From positions 124,001-188,000 of the forward strand of contig NZ_JACSCH020000003.1 of assembly GCF_014451325.2 (NCBI RefSeq): a DNA stretch of 64,000 bases. The letters run 5' to 3'. A model generated the notes under the pieces. The model worked only from the letters and a program-made list of their open reading frames with translations. It was not told the origin of the DNA and made no database searches. A program made the position numbers and the translations under genes. Below, piece by piece: positions 28,822 through 37,198 of the stretch. This stretch comes from Streptomyces sp. CB02980. Lineage in GTDB: Bacteria; Actinomycetota; Actinomycetes; Streptomycetales; Streptomycetaceae. Within the stretch, counting starts at the first letter, position 1; each line of letters starts with the position of its first letter.

Positions 28822-30216
28822 GTGGCCGCGCCCGCACCCACCGACCGCAAGTTCCTCGGCCGTCTCCCCCTGCCCGAGCGCCAGTACCTCACCAACGCCC
28901 TGCGCGCCGAGACCGTCGGTGGTGTCCTGCTCCTCGTCGCCGCCGTCGCCGCCCTCATCTGGGCCAACACCCTGAGCGGCAGCTACGAGTCCGTCAGCGA
29001 CTTCCACATAGGACCCGCCGCCCTCGGCCTCGACCTCTCGATCCAGCACTGGGCGGCCGACGGCCTCCTCGCGATCTTCTTCTTCGTCGCCGGCATCGAG
29101 CTCAAGCGCGAACTCGTCGCGGGCGAACTGCGCGACCCCAAGGCCGCCGCGCTCCCCGTCATCGCCGCGCTCTGCGGCATGGCCGCGCCCGCCCTCGTCT
29201 ACGTCCTGGTCAACACCGTCGGCAACGGTTCGATGGACGGCTGGGCCGTCCCCACCGCCACGGACATCGCCTTCGCGCTCGCCGTCCTCGCCGTGATCGG
29301 CACCTCGCTGCCCTCCGCGCTGCGCGCCTTCCTGCTCACCCTCGCCGTCGTCGACGACCTCTTCGCGATCCTGATCATCGCGATCTTCTTCACCAGCGAC
29401 CTGAACTTCGCCGCGCTCGGCGGCGCCTTCGCCGGACTCCTCCTCTTCTGGCTGCTGCTCCGCAAGGAGGTCCGCGGCTGGTACGTGTACGTCCCGCTGG
29501 CCCTGGTCATCTGGGGCCTGATGTACAACAGCGGCGTCCACGCCACCATCGCCGGTGTCGCCATGGGCCTGATGCTCCGCTGCACCACCCGGGAGGGCGA
29601 GAAGCACTCCCCCGGCGAGCACATCGAGCACCTCGTCCGCCCGCTCTCGGCCGGCCTCGCCGTCCCGCTGTTCGCGCTCTTCTCGGCCGGGGTGAGCATC
29701 TCCGGCGGCGCGATCCACGACGTCTTCACCCAGCCCGTCACCCTCGGCGTCGTCCTCGGTCTCGTCGTCGGCAAGGCCGTCGGCATCTTCGGCGGCACCT
29801 GGCTCGCCGCCCGCTTCACCCGTGCGGAGCTCAACCCCGACCTGACCTGGCCGGACGTCTTCGCCGTCGCCACCCTCGCCGGCATCGGCTTCACCGTGTC
29901 GCTGCTCATCGGCGAGCTCGCCTTCGCCGGGGACGAGGCCCTCACCGACGAGGTGAAGGCCGCGGTCCTCATGGGCTCGCTCATCGCGGCCGTCCTCGCC
30001 TCGGTCCTGCTGAAGCTGCGCGTCCGCAGGTACCAGGCCCTCGTCTCCGACGAGGAGCGCGACGACGACCAGGACGGCATCCCCGACATCTACGAGGAGC
30101 ACGACCCGGCGTACCACCTTCGGATGGCCGAGATCTACGAGAAGAAGGCCGCGGAACACCGTGAGCGCGCCCAACTGGCGGGGGCACCGCGCGACGGGGC
30201 CGACCGTCCGGCATGA
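28822..30216 (+). CDS. nhaA: Na+/H+ antiporter NhaA
   Basis: 464-residue polytopic antiporter exchanging sodium for protons. Visible motifs: FFFVAGIELKRELVAGEL, PTATDIAFALAVLAV, and the paired aspartates of the ion site LAVVDDLFAILIIA. A hydrophilic C-terminal tail (from about residue 400, DEERDDDQDGIPDIYEEHDP) is longer than in E. coli. GTG 28822 follows GGAGG at a ~9-base spacing. The leader (28641-28821) is AT-richer than its surroundings and holds a small 7-bp hairpin TCGCGTC-AAC-GACGCGA (28729-28745); no known sodium riboswitch is recognised. Confidence 0.95.
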   Translation: MAAPAPTDRKFLGRLPLPERQYLTNALRAETVGGVLLLVAAVAALIWANTLSGSYESVSDFHIGPAALGLDLSIQHWAADGLLAIFFFVAGIELKRELVAGELRDPKAAALPVIAALCGMAAPALVYVLVNTVGNGSMDGWAVPTATDIAFALAVLAVIGTSLPSALRAFLLTLAVVDDLFAILIIAIFFTSDLNFAALGGAFAGLLLFWLLLRKEVRGWYVYVPLALVIWGLMYNSGVHATIAGVAMGLMLRCTTREGEKHSPGEHIEHLVRPLSAGLAVPLFALFSAGVSISGGAIHDVFTQPVTLGVVLGLVVGKAVGIFGGTWLAARFTRAELNPDLTWPDVFAVATLAGIGFTVSLLIGELAFAGDEALTDEVKAAVLMGSLIAAVLASVLLKLRVRRYQALVSDEERDDDQDGIPDIYEEHDPAYHLRMAEIYEKKAAEHRERAQLAGAPRDGADRPA

Positions 30217-30273
30217 TCTGAGTCGGACCGCGTAGAAGAGAACTCGGACCGCAGAAGAGAAGAGGGAGCAGCG

Positions 30274-30771
30274 ATGAGCGACCCGTACGACGGCACCGAG
30301 CGCAGCCTCGGCCAGCTGGTCGCCTCGGCGACCGCCGAGATGTCCGCACTGGTGCACGACGAGCTCGCCCTGGCCAAGGCCGAGATCAGGCAGGACGTCA
30401 AGCGCGGTGTGATCGGGAGCGCGGCCGGCATCACGGCCGCGGTCGTGCTGCTGTTCTCGCTCCCGATGCTGAGCTTCGCGCTCGCGTACGCCATCAACAC
30501 CTGGACCGGCGGGCACAACGGCAACGGGGGCTGGAACCTCGTCTGGTGCTTCCTGCTCTCCTTCGCGGCGAACGTGCTGCTCGCGGTGCTGCTCGGCGTG
30601 ATCGCGTACGCCAAGTTCAAGAAGGTCAAGCCGCCGGAGAAGTCCATCGCCTCGGCCAAGCAGACGGCCGCGGTGATCTCCACCGTCAAGCCGCACCCGC
30701 GTCCGGAGCCCGCCAAGGCACTGGACAAGGCGCTGGACAAGGCCCCCACTGTGGCACGCTCGTCCGTATGA
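30274..30771 (+). CDS. Holin-3-superfamily-like membrane protein
   Basis: 165-residue protein with an acidic N-terminal helix (LGQLVASATAEMSALVHDEL), two transmembrane helices (about residues 48-72 and 88-113) and a Lys/Ala-rich cytoplasmic tail. This fits the actinobacterial 'phage holin family' group (Phage_holin_3_6), which is chromosomal and not associated with lysis. It corresponds in position to Rv3669. ATG 30274 follows GAGGGAG. It overlaps the next gene as ATGA, so both are co-translated; 57 bases separate it from nhaA. Confidence 0.8.
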   Translation: MSDPYDGTERSLGQLVASATAEMSALVHDELALAKAEIRQDVKRGVIGSAAGITAAVVLLFSLPMLSFALAYAINTWTGGHNGNGGWNLVWCFLLSFAANVLLAVLLGVIAYAKFKKVKPPEKSIASAKQTAAVISTVKPHPRPEPAKALDKALDKAPTVARSSV

Positions 30772-31706
30772 CCCTCCCCGAGAGCAGCAACGGCGGGCCC
30801 GTCCGGCTCGACGGGCCGTGGACCCATCGCGACGTGGCCGCCAACGGCGCCCGCTTCCACATCGCCGAGATGGGCGACGGCCCGCTGGTGCTGCTCCTGC
30901 ACGGCTTCCCGCAGTTCTGGTGGACCTGGCGCCATCAGCTGCCCCTGCTCGCCGAGGCCGGGTTCCGGGCCGTCGCGATGGACCTGCGCGGGGTCGGCGG
31001 CAGCGACCGCACCCCCCGGGGTTACGACCCCGCCAACCTGGCCCTCGACGTCACCGGCGTGATCCGCTCGCTGGGCGAGCCGGACGCGGCGCTCGTCGGG
31101 CACGACCTGGGCGGCTACCTCGCCTGGACGGCGGCCGTCATGCGGCCCAAGCTGGTGCGCCGGCTCGTGGTCTCCTCGATGCCGCACCCGCGCCGCTGGC
31201 GTTCGGCGATGCTCTCCGACTTCGCCCAGTCGCGGGCCGGTTCGCACATCTGGGGCTTCCAGCGGCCGTGGCTGCCGGAGCGTCAGCTCGTCGCGGACGA
31301 CGCGGCGCTGGTGGGCGAGCTGATCCGGGACTGGTCGGGGCCGCAGCCCGTCCGCGCCTCCGAGGAGCAGGCGATCGAGGTGTACCGGCGGGCGATGCTG
31401 ATCCCGTCGACGGCGCACTGCTCGATCGAGCCGTACCGCTGGATGGTGCGGTCGCTGGCCCGCCCGGACGGCATCCAGTTCAACCGGCGCATGAAGCGGC
31501 CGGTGCGGGTGCCGACCCTGCATCTGCACGGCTCCCTCGACCCGGTGATGCGGACCCGCAGCGCCGCGGGATCGGGCGAGTACGTGGAGGCGCCGTACCG
31601 CTGGCGGCTCTTCGACGGGCTCGGTCACTTCCCGCACGAGGAGGACCCGGTGGCCTTCTCGACGGAGCTCGTCAACTGGCTGAAGGACCCCGAGCCCGAC
31701 CGCTGA
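30768..31706 (+). CDS. Alpha/beta hydrolase, epoxide-hydrolase-like (EphE-type)
   Basis: 312-residue alpha/beta hydrolase. The oxyanion motif HGFPQFWWTWRHQ and the nucleophile elbow LVGHDLGGYLAW have Asp, not Ser, at the nucleophile, as in epoxide hydrolases and haloalkane dehalogenases. The acid region is LHLHGSLDPVM and the base is in FDGLGHFPHEEDP. It corresponds to Rv3670 (ephE). ATG 30768 overlaps the holin-like stop. Physiological epoxide unknown. The 13 bases CGCTGACGGTCCC covering the stop codon recur 21 bases downstream. Confidence 0.88.
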   Translation: MTLPESSNGGPVRLDGPWTHRDVAANGARFHIAEMGDGPLVLLLHGFPQFWWTWRHQLPLLAEAGFRAVAMDLRGVGGSDRTPRGYDPANLALDVTGVIRSLGEPDAALVGHDLGGYLAWTAAVMRPKLVRRLVVSSMPHPRRWRSAMLSDFAQSRAGSHIWGFQRPWLPERQLVADDAALVGELIRDWSGPQPVRASEEQAIEVYRRAMLIPSTAHCSIEPYRWMVRSLARPDGIQFNRRMKRPVRVPTLHLHGSLDPVMRTRSAAGSGEYVEAPYRWRLFDGLGHFPHEEDPVAFSTELVNWLKDPEPDR

Positions 31707-31849
31707 CGGTCCCCGGCCGAGCGCTGACGGTCCCTCTGGCCGCTCCGGTGCGTACAGACTTCCTTCGAACGGCCATGTGCCTCGCGCATACTCCGATTGG
31801 CGGGCCCCCGGGCGGTTACCGACCTTGGGCCACGGGCAGACGTCGAGGT

Positions 31850-32047
31850 ATGGGCTGGACGCACGACTACGGTGACACGACAGCACGCAACCGCCGCTCG
31901 GCCGCCGGGCAGGGCTCCCGCGAGGGGGTCGGACCGCCGGACCCGGGCGGTGCGCACGCCGCGCGGGGGGTGGGGATCTCGCGCATCCTCCGCCGCCGGG
32001 CCCGCTGGGTCTCGGCCCGGCTCAGGCATCCCCGCGACACCCCGTAA
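31850..32047 (+). CDS. Possible small basic protein (uncertain)
   Basis: A 65-codon open frame starting MGWTHDYGDTTARNR, very rich in Arg and Gly. About 90% of third positions are G or C, which mildly supports coding. It lies in the 425-base gap between the epoxide-hydrolase-like gene and marP and is followed by a hairpin. GAGG sits only one base before the ATG, too close for a normal ribosome site, and I recognise no homologue. The rest of the gap (31707-31849) shows no gene. Confidence 0.3.
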   Translation: MGWTHDYGDTTARNRRSAAGQGSREGVGPPDPGGAHAARGVGISRILRRRARWVSARLRHPRDTP

Positions 32048-32077
32048 CAGCACCTCCGACAGCACCCTGAAGCGCCG

Positions 32078-32111
32078 CGGGCGCCCGTCGCCACCAGCGG
32101 CCGGGCGCCCG
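32078..32111. terminator. Hairpin between convergent genes
   Basis: CGGGCGCCCG at 32078-32087 pairs with an identical self-complementary copy at 32102-32111 across 14 bases, 20 bases from the marP stop. Probably a bidirectional terminator. Confidence 0.6.
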
Positions 32112-32131
32112 TTGCGGGGGTCGCAGCGGGC

Positions 32132-33331
32132 CTACAGCGCGCAGGCCTGGGTGTCGACCTGCTGGTTCGCGGTCCTGCCGAGCTCGATGTCCTCGCGGAT
32201 CTCGTCGACGGTCAGGGCGTAGCCGGTGTTCACGTCGTCGAGGGAGCGGGCGAAGATCACGCCGGACACCTCGCCGTCGACGGTGAGGAGCGGGCCGCCG
32301 GAGTTGCCCTGGCGGACCGTCGTGTACAGCGAGTACACGTCCCTGCGCACCTCGCCCCGGCGGTAGATGTCGGGTCCGTCCGCGTTGATACGGCCGCGCA
32401 CACGCGCCGAGCGCACGTCGTACGAGCCGTTCTCCGGGAATCCGGCGACGATCGCGCTGTCGCCGCTGCGGGCGTCCTCGTCGGTGAAGGTCAGCGGCGT
32501 GGCCCTGAGGTCCGGCACGTCCAGGACGGCGATGTCGCGCTGCCAGTCGTAGAGGACGACCTTGGCGTCGTAGAGCCTGCCCTCGCCGCCTATCTGGACG
32601 GTCGGCTCGTCGACGCCGCCGACGACGTGGGCGTTGGTCATGATGCGGCGGTCGGCGAAGACGAATCCGGTGCCTTCGAGGACCTTGCCGCAGCTCTGCG
32701 CGGTGCCGACGACCTTCACGATGGAGCGCTGGGCGCGGGCGGCGACCGGACTCTGGGCGAGCGCCGGGTCGGGGGGCATGACCGGGGTGATCGGCTCGTT
32801 GGCGAAGGGGCTGAAGACCGGCGGGAAGCCGCTGCGGGCCAGGGTGGAGCTGAAGTCGTCGAACCAGCGGGACGCCTGATCGGGCATCACCTGCTCGACG
32901 CCGAGCAGCACCTTGGAGTTCCGTACCTCCTTGCCCAGGGTGGGCATGGTGGTGCGGGCGAGGCCCGAGCCGATCAGCCAGGCCACGAGCAGCATCGCGA
33001 CGACGTTGACCAGGGCGCCGCCGGTGGCGTCGAGGGCGCGGGCGGGCGACCAGGTGATGTGGCGGCGCAGCTTGTTGCCCAGGTGGGTGGTGAAGGCCTG
33101 GCCGACGGAGGCGCAGACGATGACCACCATCACGAAGACGACCGTCGCCGTGGTGGAGACCTCGCTGTTGTCGGTGAGCTGGTCCCAGAGGATCGGCAGC
33201 AGCAGTACGGCGACGAGGCCGCCGCCGAGGAAGCCGATCACCGACAGGATGCCGACCACGAAACCCTGGCGGTAACCGATGATCGCGAACCAGACGGCGG
33301 CGAGCAGCAACAAGATGTCCAGCACGTTCAC
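32132..33331 (-). CDS. MarP-type periplasmic serine protease (CvpA-trypsin fusion)
   Basis: 399-residue membrane protease. Residues ~1-150 form four helices of the colicin V production (CvpA) family. The C-terminal half is a chymotrypsin-like domain with the triad His in MTNAHVVGG, Asp in RDIAVLDV and Ser in RQGNSGGPLL. Two cysteines, in AQSCGKV and near the C-terminus (TQACAL), match the regulatory disulfide pair of mycobacterial MarP (Rv3671c). MarP helps acid and oxidative stress survival by processing a peptidoglycan hydrolase. GTG 33331 has GAGG ~9 bases upstream and is preferred to the TTG at 33337. Confidence 0.9.
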   Translation of the reverse strand: MNVLDILLLLAAVWFAIIGYRQGFVVGILSVIGFLGGGLVAVLLLPILWDQLTDNSEVSTTATVVFVMVVIVCASVGQAFTTHLGNKLRRHITWSPARALDATGGALVNVVAMLLVAWLIGSGLARTTMPTLGKEVRNSKVLLGVEQVMPDQASRWFDDFSSTLARSGFPPVFSPFANEPITPVMPPDPALAQSPVAARAQRSIVKVVGTAQSCGKVLEGTGFVFADRRIMTNAHVVGGVDEPTVQIGGEGRLYDAKVVLYDWQRDIAVLDVPDLRATPLTFTDEDARSGDSAIVAGFPENGSYDVRSARVRGRINADGPDIYRRGEVRRDVYSLYTTVRQGNSGGPLLTVDGEVSGVIFARSLDDVNTGYALTVDEIREDIELGRTANQQVDTQACAL

Positions 33332-33397
33332 CGTCAATTGCCTCGCAGATTCGTTTCCGGTCGCCGGGGATCAGCCAGTCCGCCGGGGTTCAGCCTG

Positions 33398-34102
33398 TCA
33401 TGAGCGCCAGTCGAGCGGGACCTGCTTGGACCGGTCCCAGGGGCGTTCCCAGCCGGAGAAATGCAGCAGTCTGTCGATCACTCCGGCTGTAAAACCCCAG
33501 ACCAGAGCGGATGCGACCAGGAATGCGGGGCCCTGGTGGCCGCTCGGATGGACCGCGGTCGCGCGGTTCGCCGGATCCGTGAGATCTGCCACGGGCACGG
33601 TGAAGACCCGGGCGGTCTCACCGGGGTCGACGACCCCGACGGGGCTGGGGGCGCGCCACCAGCCGAGGACCGGGGTGACGACGAAGCCGCTGACCGGGAT
33701 GTAGAGCTGGGGAAGGACGGCGAAGAGCTGGACGCCGGCCGGGTCGAGCCCGGTCTCCTCCTGGGCCTCGCGCAGGGCGGCGCGCAGCAGCCCGCCGTCC
33801 GACGGTTCGCCGTCCTCGGGGTCGAGGGCGCCGCCGGGGAAGGAGGGCTGTCCCGCGTGCGAGCGGAGGCTGCCGGCCCGCTCCATGAGCAGCAGCTCGG
33901 GGCCGCGGTCGCCCTCGCCGAAGAGGACGAGGACGGCGGACTGCCGCCCGGCGCCGCTCGCGGGCGGCAGGAAGCGGCTCAGCTGCTCGGGCTCGACCGT
34001 GCGGGCGGCCCGGACGACGGGCCCGAGCCAGTCGGGCAGGCCGTCCCTGCTGAGCAGCCCGCCGGTGCCGGGCCCGTGGATCTCTTCGTCAGTGCGCGTC
34101 AT
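33398..34102 (-). CDS. NUDIX hydrolase, CoA pyrophosphatase-like
   Basis: 234-residue NUDIX enzyme. The CoA-pyrophosphatase signature upstream of the box (ERAGSLRSHAGQPSFPGG) is clear, followed by a NUDIX box ending REAQEETGLD. The family cleaves CoA and related dinucleotides to phosphopantetheine plus nucleotide. It corresponds to Rv3672c. ATG 34102 is used, GTG 34108 is possible. A 19-bp tandem duplication (33362-33399) lies across its end. Confidence 0.87.
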   Translation of the reverse strand: MTRTDEEIHGPGTGGLLSRDGLPDWLGPVVRAARTVEPEQLSRFLPPASGAGRQSAVLVLFGEGDRGPELLLMERAGSLRSHAGQPSFPGGALDPEDGEPSDGGLLRAALREAQEETGLDPAGVQLFAVLPQLYIPVSGFVVTPVLGWWRAPSPVGVVDPGETARVFTVPVADLTDPANRATAVHPSGHQGPAFLVASALVWGFTAGVIDRLLHFSGWERPWDRSKQVPLDWRS

Positions 34103-34183
34103 AGGCACCCCCGAGTTTCACAACGCGATCGATGTACGGGTTCGTTCCCTCTGGAGCTCTTGCGGGTGTCCGGGGAACAGGTC

Positions 34184-35233
34184 TCAGCCGCCGCTCGCGC
34201 CGAGTGGGGGCGCCGGGCGGCCCGGGTAGCCGGGCGGCGGGTCGAGCCGCTGGCCGGGGAAGCCGCCCATCTCGTACTTGAGCAGCTTCTTCGCCTTCTC
34301 GGGGTCGGTCTCGCCCTCCCCGTACGACGGGCAGAGGTGGGTGATCGGGCAGGCGCCGCAGGCCGGCTTGCGGGCGTGGCAGATGCGGCGGCCGTGGAAG
34401 ATCACCCGGTGCGAGAGCATCGTCCACTCGCTCTTCGGGAAGATCGTGGCGACCTCGGCCTCGATCTTCACGGGGTCGTCGGACTCGGTCCACCGCCAGC
34501 GCCGGACGAGCCGCATGAAATGGGTGTCGACGGTGATGCCGGGGACCCCGAAGGCGTTGCCCAGGACGACGAAGGCGGTCTTGCGGCCGACGCCGGGGAG
34601 CTTGACGAGGTCTTCGAGGCGGCCGGGGACCTCGCCGCCGAAGTCGTCCCGGAGGGCGGCCGCGAGACCCATGATCGACTTGGTCTTGGCGCGGAAGAAG
34701 CCGGTGGGGCGGATGAGCTCCTCGACCTCCTCGGGCACGGCGGCGGCGAGGTCCTCGGGCGTGGGGTACTTCGCGAAGAGGGCCGGGGTGGTCTGGTTGA
34801 CCCGGAGGTCGGTGGTCTGCGCCGAGAGGACCGTGGCGACGAGCAGCTCGAAGGGGTTGCGGAAGTCGAGCTCCGGATGGGCGTACGGGAAGACCTCGGC
34901 GAGCTCGCGGTTGATCCTGCGGGCCCGGCGGACCATCGCGAGCCGCGACTCGGGCTTCGCGGGCCTGGCGGGCTTCGCGGGCTTGGTGGCCTTCGCGGGC
35001 TTGGTGGCCTTCGCGGGCTTCACGGCCTTCACGGGCTCGGTGGCCTTCATGGGCTTCACGGGCTTGGCAGCCTTGGCCGCTTTGGCGGAGTTCGCGGGCT
35101 CCACCGGCTCGGCGGGCTTCCGATTTGCGGCTTTCGCCCGTTTCGACACGCCGTGTTCGCCCACAGCGGAATTACCTTCGGCCGACACTCTTTCAGCCCC
35201 CTTGGCCTGCGCTCTCACCGGCGAGTTGGACAC
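34184..35233 (-). CDS. nth: Endonuclease III with histone-like N-terminal extension
   Basis: 349-residue DNA glycosylase/AP lyase removing oxidised pyrimidines. The helix-hairpin-helix motif [19 protein letters not shown] has the catalytic Lys, [14 protein letters not shown] the catalytic Asp, and [17 protein letters not shown] the 4Fe-4S ligands (C-x6-C-x2-C-x5-C). The first ~95 residues are an unusual Lys/Ala/Pro-rich tail with repeats of KPAKAT, similar in composition to histone H1 tails and to the tail of the Streptomyces nucleoid protein HupS. ATG 35233. Divergent from crp, as in mycobacteria (Rv3674c and Rv3676 flank a shared region). Confidence 0.95.
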   Translation of the reverse strand: MSNSPVRAQAKGAERVSAEGNSAVGEHGVSKRAKAANRKPAEPVEPANSAKAAKAAKPVKPMKATEPVKAVKPAKATKPAKATKPAKPARPAKPESRLAMVRRARRINRELAEVFPYAHPELDFRNPFELLVATVLSAQTTDLRVNQTTPALFAKYPTPEDLAAAVPEEVEELIRPTGFFRAKTKSIMGLAAALRDDFGGEVPGRLEDLVKLPGVGRKTAFVVLGNAFGVPGITVDTHFMRLVRRWRWTESDDPVKIEAEVATIFPKSEWTMLSHRVIFHGRRICHARKPACGACPITHLCPSYGEGETDPEKAKKLLKYEMGGFPGQRLDPPPGYPGRPAPPLGASGG

Positions 35234-35301
35234 CCGGCCAGCCTAGGGGCCACCACCGACATCCGCCCCGGGCATGGCCGATCAGCGCCCAATCGGGCCC
35301 C

Positions 35302-35331
35302 TGACGTACGGACGAGCGACTCGGTACGTCA
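35302..35331. promoter_or_regulatory. Inverted repeat in the nth-crp intergenic region
   Basis: Perfect 8-bp arms TGACGTAC / GTACGTCA (35302-35309 with 35324-35331), spacer 14 bases. It sits between the divergent starts, just upstream of the Crp-type site. The factor is unknown; the half site GTACGTC occurs again near 35361. Confidence 0.45.
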
Positions 35332-35338
35332 AACTTGT

Positions 35339-35354
35339 TGTGATTGATCGCACG
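35339..35354. promoter_or_regulatory. Crp-type binding site upstream of crp
   Basis: TGTGATTGATCGCACG fits the Crp half-site TGTGA and spacing, and the Streptomyces-style GTG-N6-xxCAC pattern, with an imperfect right half. It lies ~65-80 bases upstream of the crp start, so autoregulation is the simplest reading. Confidence 0.5.
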
Positions 35355-35418
35355 GTTTTGTACGTCCGGCATCATGGGACGCAGGTCCCTGAGCAGGTCG
35401 ACAGTATGGAGAGAACTC

Positions 35419-36093
35419 GTGGACGACGTTCTGCGGCGCGCCCCGCTCTTCGCGGCGCTCGATGACGAGCAGGCTGCCGAGCTGCGCGCCTCGATGAGTG
35501 AGGCGACGCTCGCCCGTGGCGACGCGCTCTTCCACGAGGGCGACCCCGGCGACCGCCTGTACGTGGTCACCGAGGGCAAGGTGAAGCTGCACCGCACCTC
35601 CCCCGACGGCCGGGAGAACATGCTGGCCGTCCTCGGCCCCGGCGAGCTGATCGGCGAGCTGTCGCTCTTCGACCCGGGCCCGCGCACCGCCACCGCGACC
35701 GCGCTGACCGAGGTCAAGCTGCTCGGCCTGGGCCACGGCGACCTCCAGCCCTGGCTGAACGCCCGCCCCGAGGTGGCCACCGCGCTGCTGCGCGCCGTCG
35801 CCCGCCGGCTGCGCAAGACCAACGACCAGATGTCCGACCTGGTCTTCTCCGACGTCCCGGGCCGTGTCGCCCGCGCGCTCCTCGACCTGTCGCGCCGCTT
35901 CGGCGTGCAGTCGGAGGAGGGCATCCACGTCGTCCACGACCTCACCCAGGAGGAGCTGGCCCAGCTGGTCGGCGCCTCCCGCGAGACGGTCAACAAGGCG
36001 CTCGCCGACTTCGCCCAGCGCGGCTGGCTGCGCCTGGAGGCCCGCGCCGTGATCCTGCTGGACGTGGAGCGCCTCGCGAAGCGCTCGCGGTAG
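35419..36093 (+). CDS. crp: Cyclic-nucleotide-responsive regulator Crp
   Basis: 224-residue CRP/FNR-family regulator; in Streptomyces Crp governs germination, growth and antibiotic production. The cyclic-nucleotide domain has GELIGELSLFDPGPRTATA as phosphate-binding cassette; the winged helix is DLTQEELAQLVGASRETVNKAL. Sequence agrees almost fully with S. coelicolor Crp. GTG 35419 follows GGAGAG at 8 bases; longer frames upstream lack a ribosome site. The gene end CGGTAGGCATCCCCGTACG recurs imperfectly 27 bases downstream with a second stop, before the terminator. Confidence 0.95.
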   Translation: MDDVLRRAPLFAALDDEQAAELRASMSEATLARGDALFHEGDPGDRLYVVTEGKVKLHRTSPDGRENMLAVLGPGELIGELSLFDPGPRTATATALTEVKLLGLGHGDLQPWLNARPEVATALLRAVARRLRKTNDQMSDLVFSDVPGRVARALLDLSRRFGVQSEEGIHVVHDLTQEELAQLVGASRETVNKALADFAQRGWLRLEARAVILLDVERLAKRSR

Positions 36094-36128
36094 GCATCCC
36101 CGTACGCGAGCGAGCGGTAAGCATCCTC

Positions 36129-36180
36129 GTACGAGAAAGGGCCGCCCCGGCCGACAGGCCGGGGCGGCCCTTTCTCGTAC
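36129..36180. terminator. Very long terminator between crp and SPFH gene
   Basis: Perfect 24-bp stem (36129-36152 with 36157-36180) with the four-base loop GACA. It lies between convergent genes, 35 bases after the crp stop and 16 bases from the SPFH stop, so it can serve both. Confidence 0.92.
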
Positions 36181-36196
36181 GCCTACGGGCTCGCCG

Positions 36197-37081
36197 TCAG
36201 CGCTTCGAGCCGTCCACGATCACCGGCGCCGAGGAGCCGTTCGCGCAGGGCACGGTGTAGATCGGGTTCTTCGCCGCGGCCTCCTTGAACGCGTCGATGC
36301 ACTGGTTCATCAGGACCCGGTCCGTCAGCGAGTCGTTGAGGATCTTGTTGGCGCGGGCGATGCCCTCCGCCTCGATCCGGCGCCGGTCGGCCTCGGCCTT
36401 GGCCGTCCGGGCGGCCTCGGTGGCGCGCTCGGTGGCCTGCTGCTGCTGGATCTTGCGGTCGATCTGGCCCTGGAGCGCGTCCGAGGGCTTCACGTTGCGC
36501 AGGTTGACCGTGGTCACGTCGATCCCGCGCGGGACCAGGCGCTCCTTGATCAGGACGCCGATCTCGGCGTTGATCTTCTCGCGGTCGGAGGCGTACCCCT
36601 GCTCGCTGCTGTAGCGGGCGAAGACGTTACGGACGATCTCCCGGCTGTCGGGGTAGACGAGGCGCTGCTGGATGGAGTCCTCGCTGCCCGCGAGCTTGTA
36701 GAGCTCCACGGCCTTGGTCGGGACGACGGCCCACTTCACCGTCACCTCGACGTACATGACACCGCCCTGCGAGGAGCGGACCTCGACCACGTCCTTGTCG
36801 GAGAGGTTGAGGTCGACCGGGCGGGTCGAGAAGGTCGTGACGTCGGTGAAGGGCGACTTCACGTGCATGCCGGAGGTCATGGGCGAGCCGACCTTGCCGA
36901 AGGCGACCGGCACACCGACCTCGTACGCGCTGATCACGTACGTCATGCTCACGATGAGCGAGAACACGCCGGCCAGGACCGCGCCGAGGGCGCCGAACTT
37001 CAGCCCCTTGGAGTCGTTGGCTCGGCCGACGAAAAAGAGCACCACTGCGGCTATGACCAGCAGGATGGCGATGACGAACAC
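36197..37081 (-). CDS. SPFH/prohibitin-family membrane protein
   Basis: 294-residue protein with two N-terminal hydrophobic segments (about residues 2-18 and 28-50) followed by an SPFH domain (VISAYEVGVPVAFGKV, STRPVDLNLSDKDVVEV, then REIVRNVFARYSSEQ). A helical coiled region rich in Ala/Glu/Arg (about 205-245) follows. Such proteins oligomerise as membrane scaffolds and often modulate proteases. There is no NfeD partner gene adjacent. ATG 37081. Monocistronic. Confidence 0.88.
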   Translation of the reverse strand: MFVIAILLVIAAVVLFFVGRANDSKGLKFGALGAVLAGVFSLIVSMTYVISAYEVGVPVAFGKVGSPMTSGMHVKSPFTDVTTFSTRPVDLNLSDKDVVEVRSSQGGVMYVEVTVKWAVVPTKAVELYKLAGSEDSIQQRLVYPDSREIVRNVFARYSSEQGYASDREKINAEIGVLIKERLVPRGIDVTTVNLRNVKPSDALQGQIDRKIQQQQATERATEAARTAKAEADRRRIEAEGIARANKILNDSLTDRVLMNQCIDAFKEAAAKNPIYTVPCANGSSAPVIVDGSKR

Positions 37082-37198
37082 GGGCGTTCCCCCCGAAAGC
37101 TACGGCCAGAAGTAAGCGGAGCGTAAAGCACAGGTCAAGACGACCGACGCGCCGGGGGTCCCGCTCGGTTCCGGATCGTGACGACTCCGCCCCACGAC

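Noticed and set aside
30274..30771. Treating the holin-like gene as a prophage remnant
   Set aside because: It is co-translated with a syntenic hydrolase gene and has the composition of the surrounding genes; no other phage gene is present.
31867..32094. Minus-strand 75-codon frame rich in Arg and Cys downstream of marP
   Set aside because: No ribosome site, no family, and it overlaps the terminator hairpin; the plus-strand frame there is only slightly better and is listed at low confidence.
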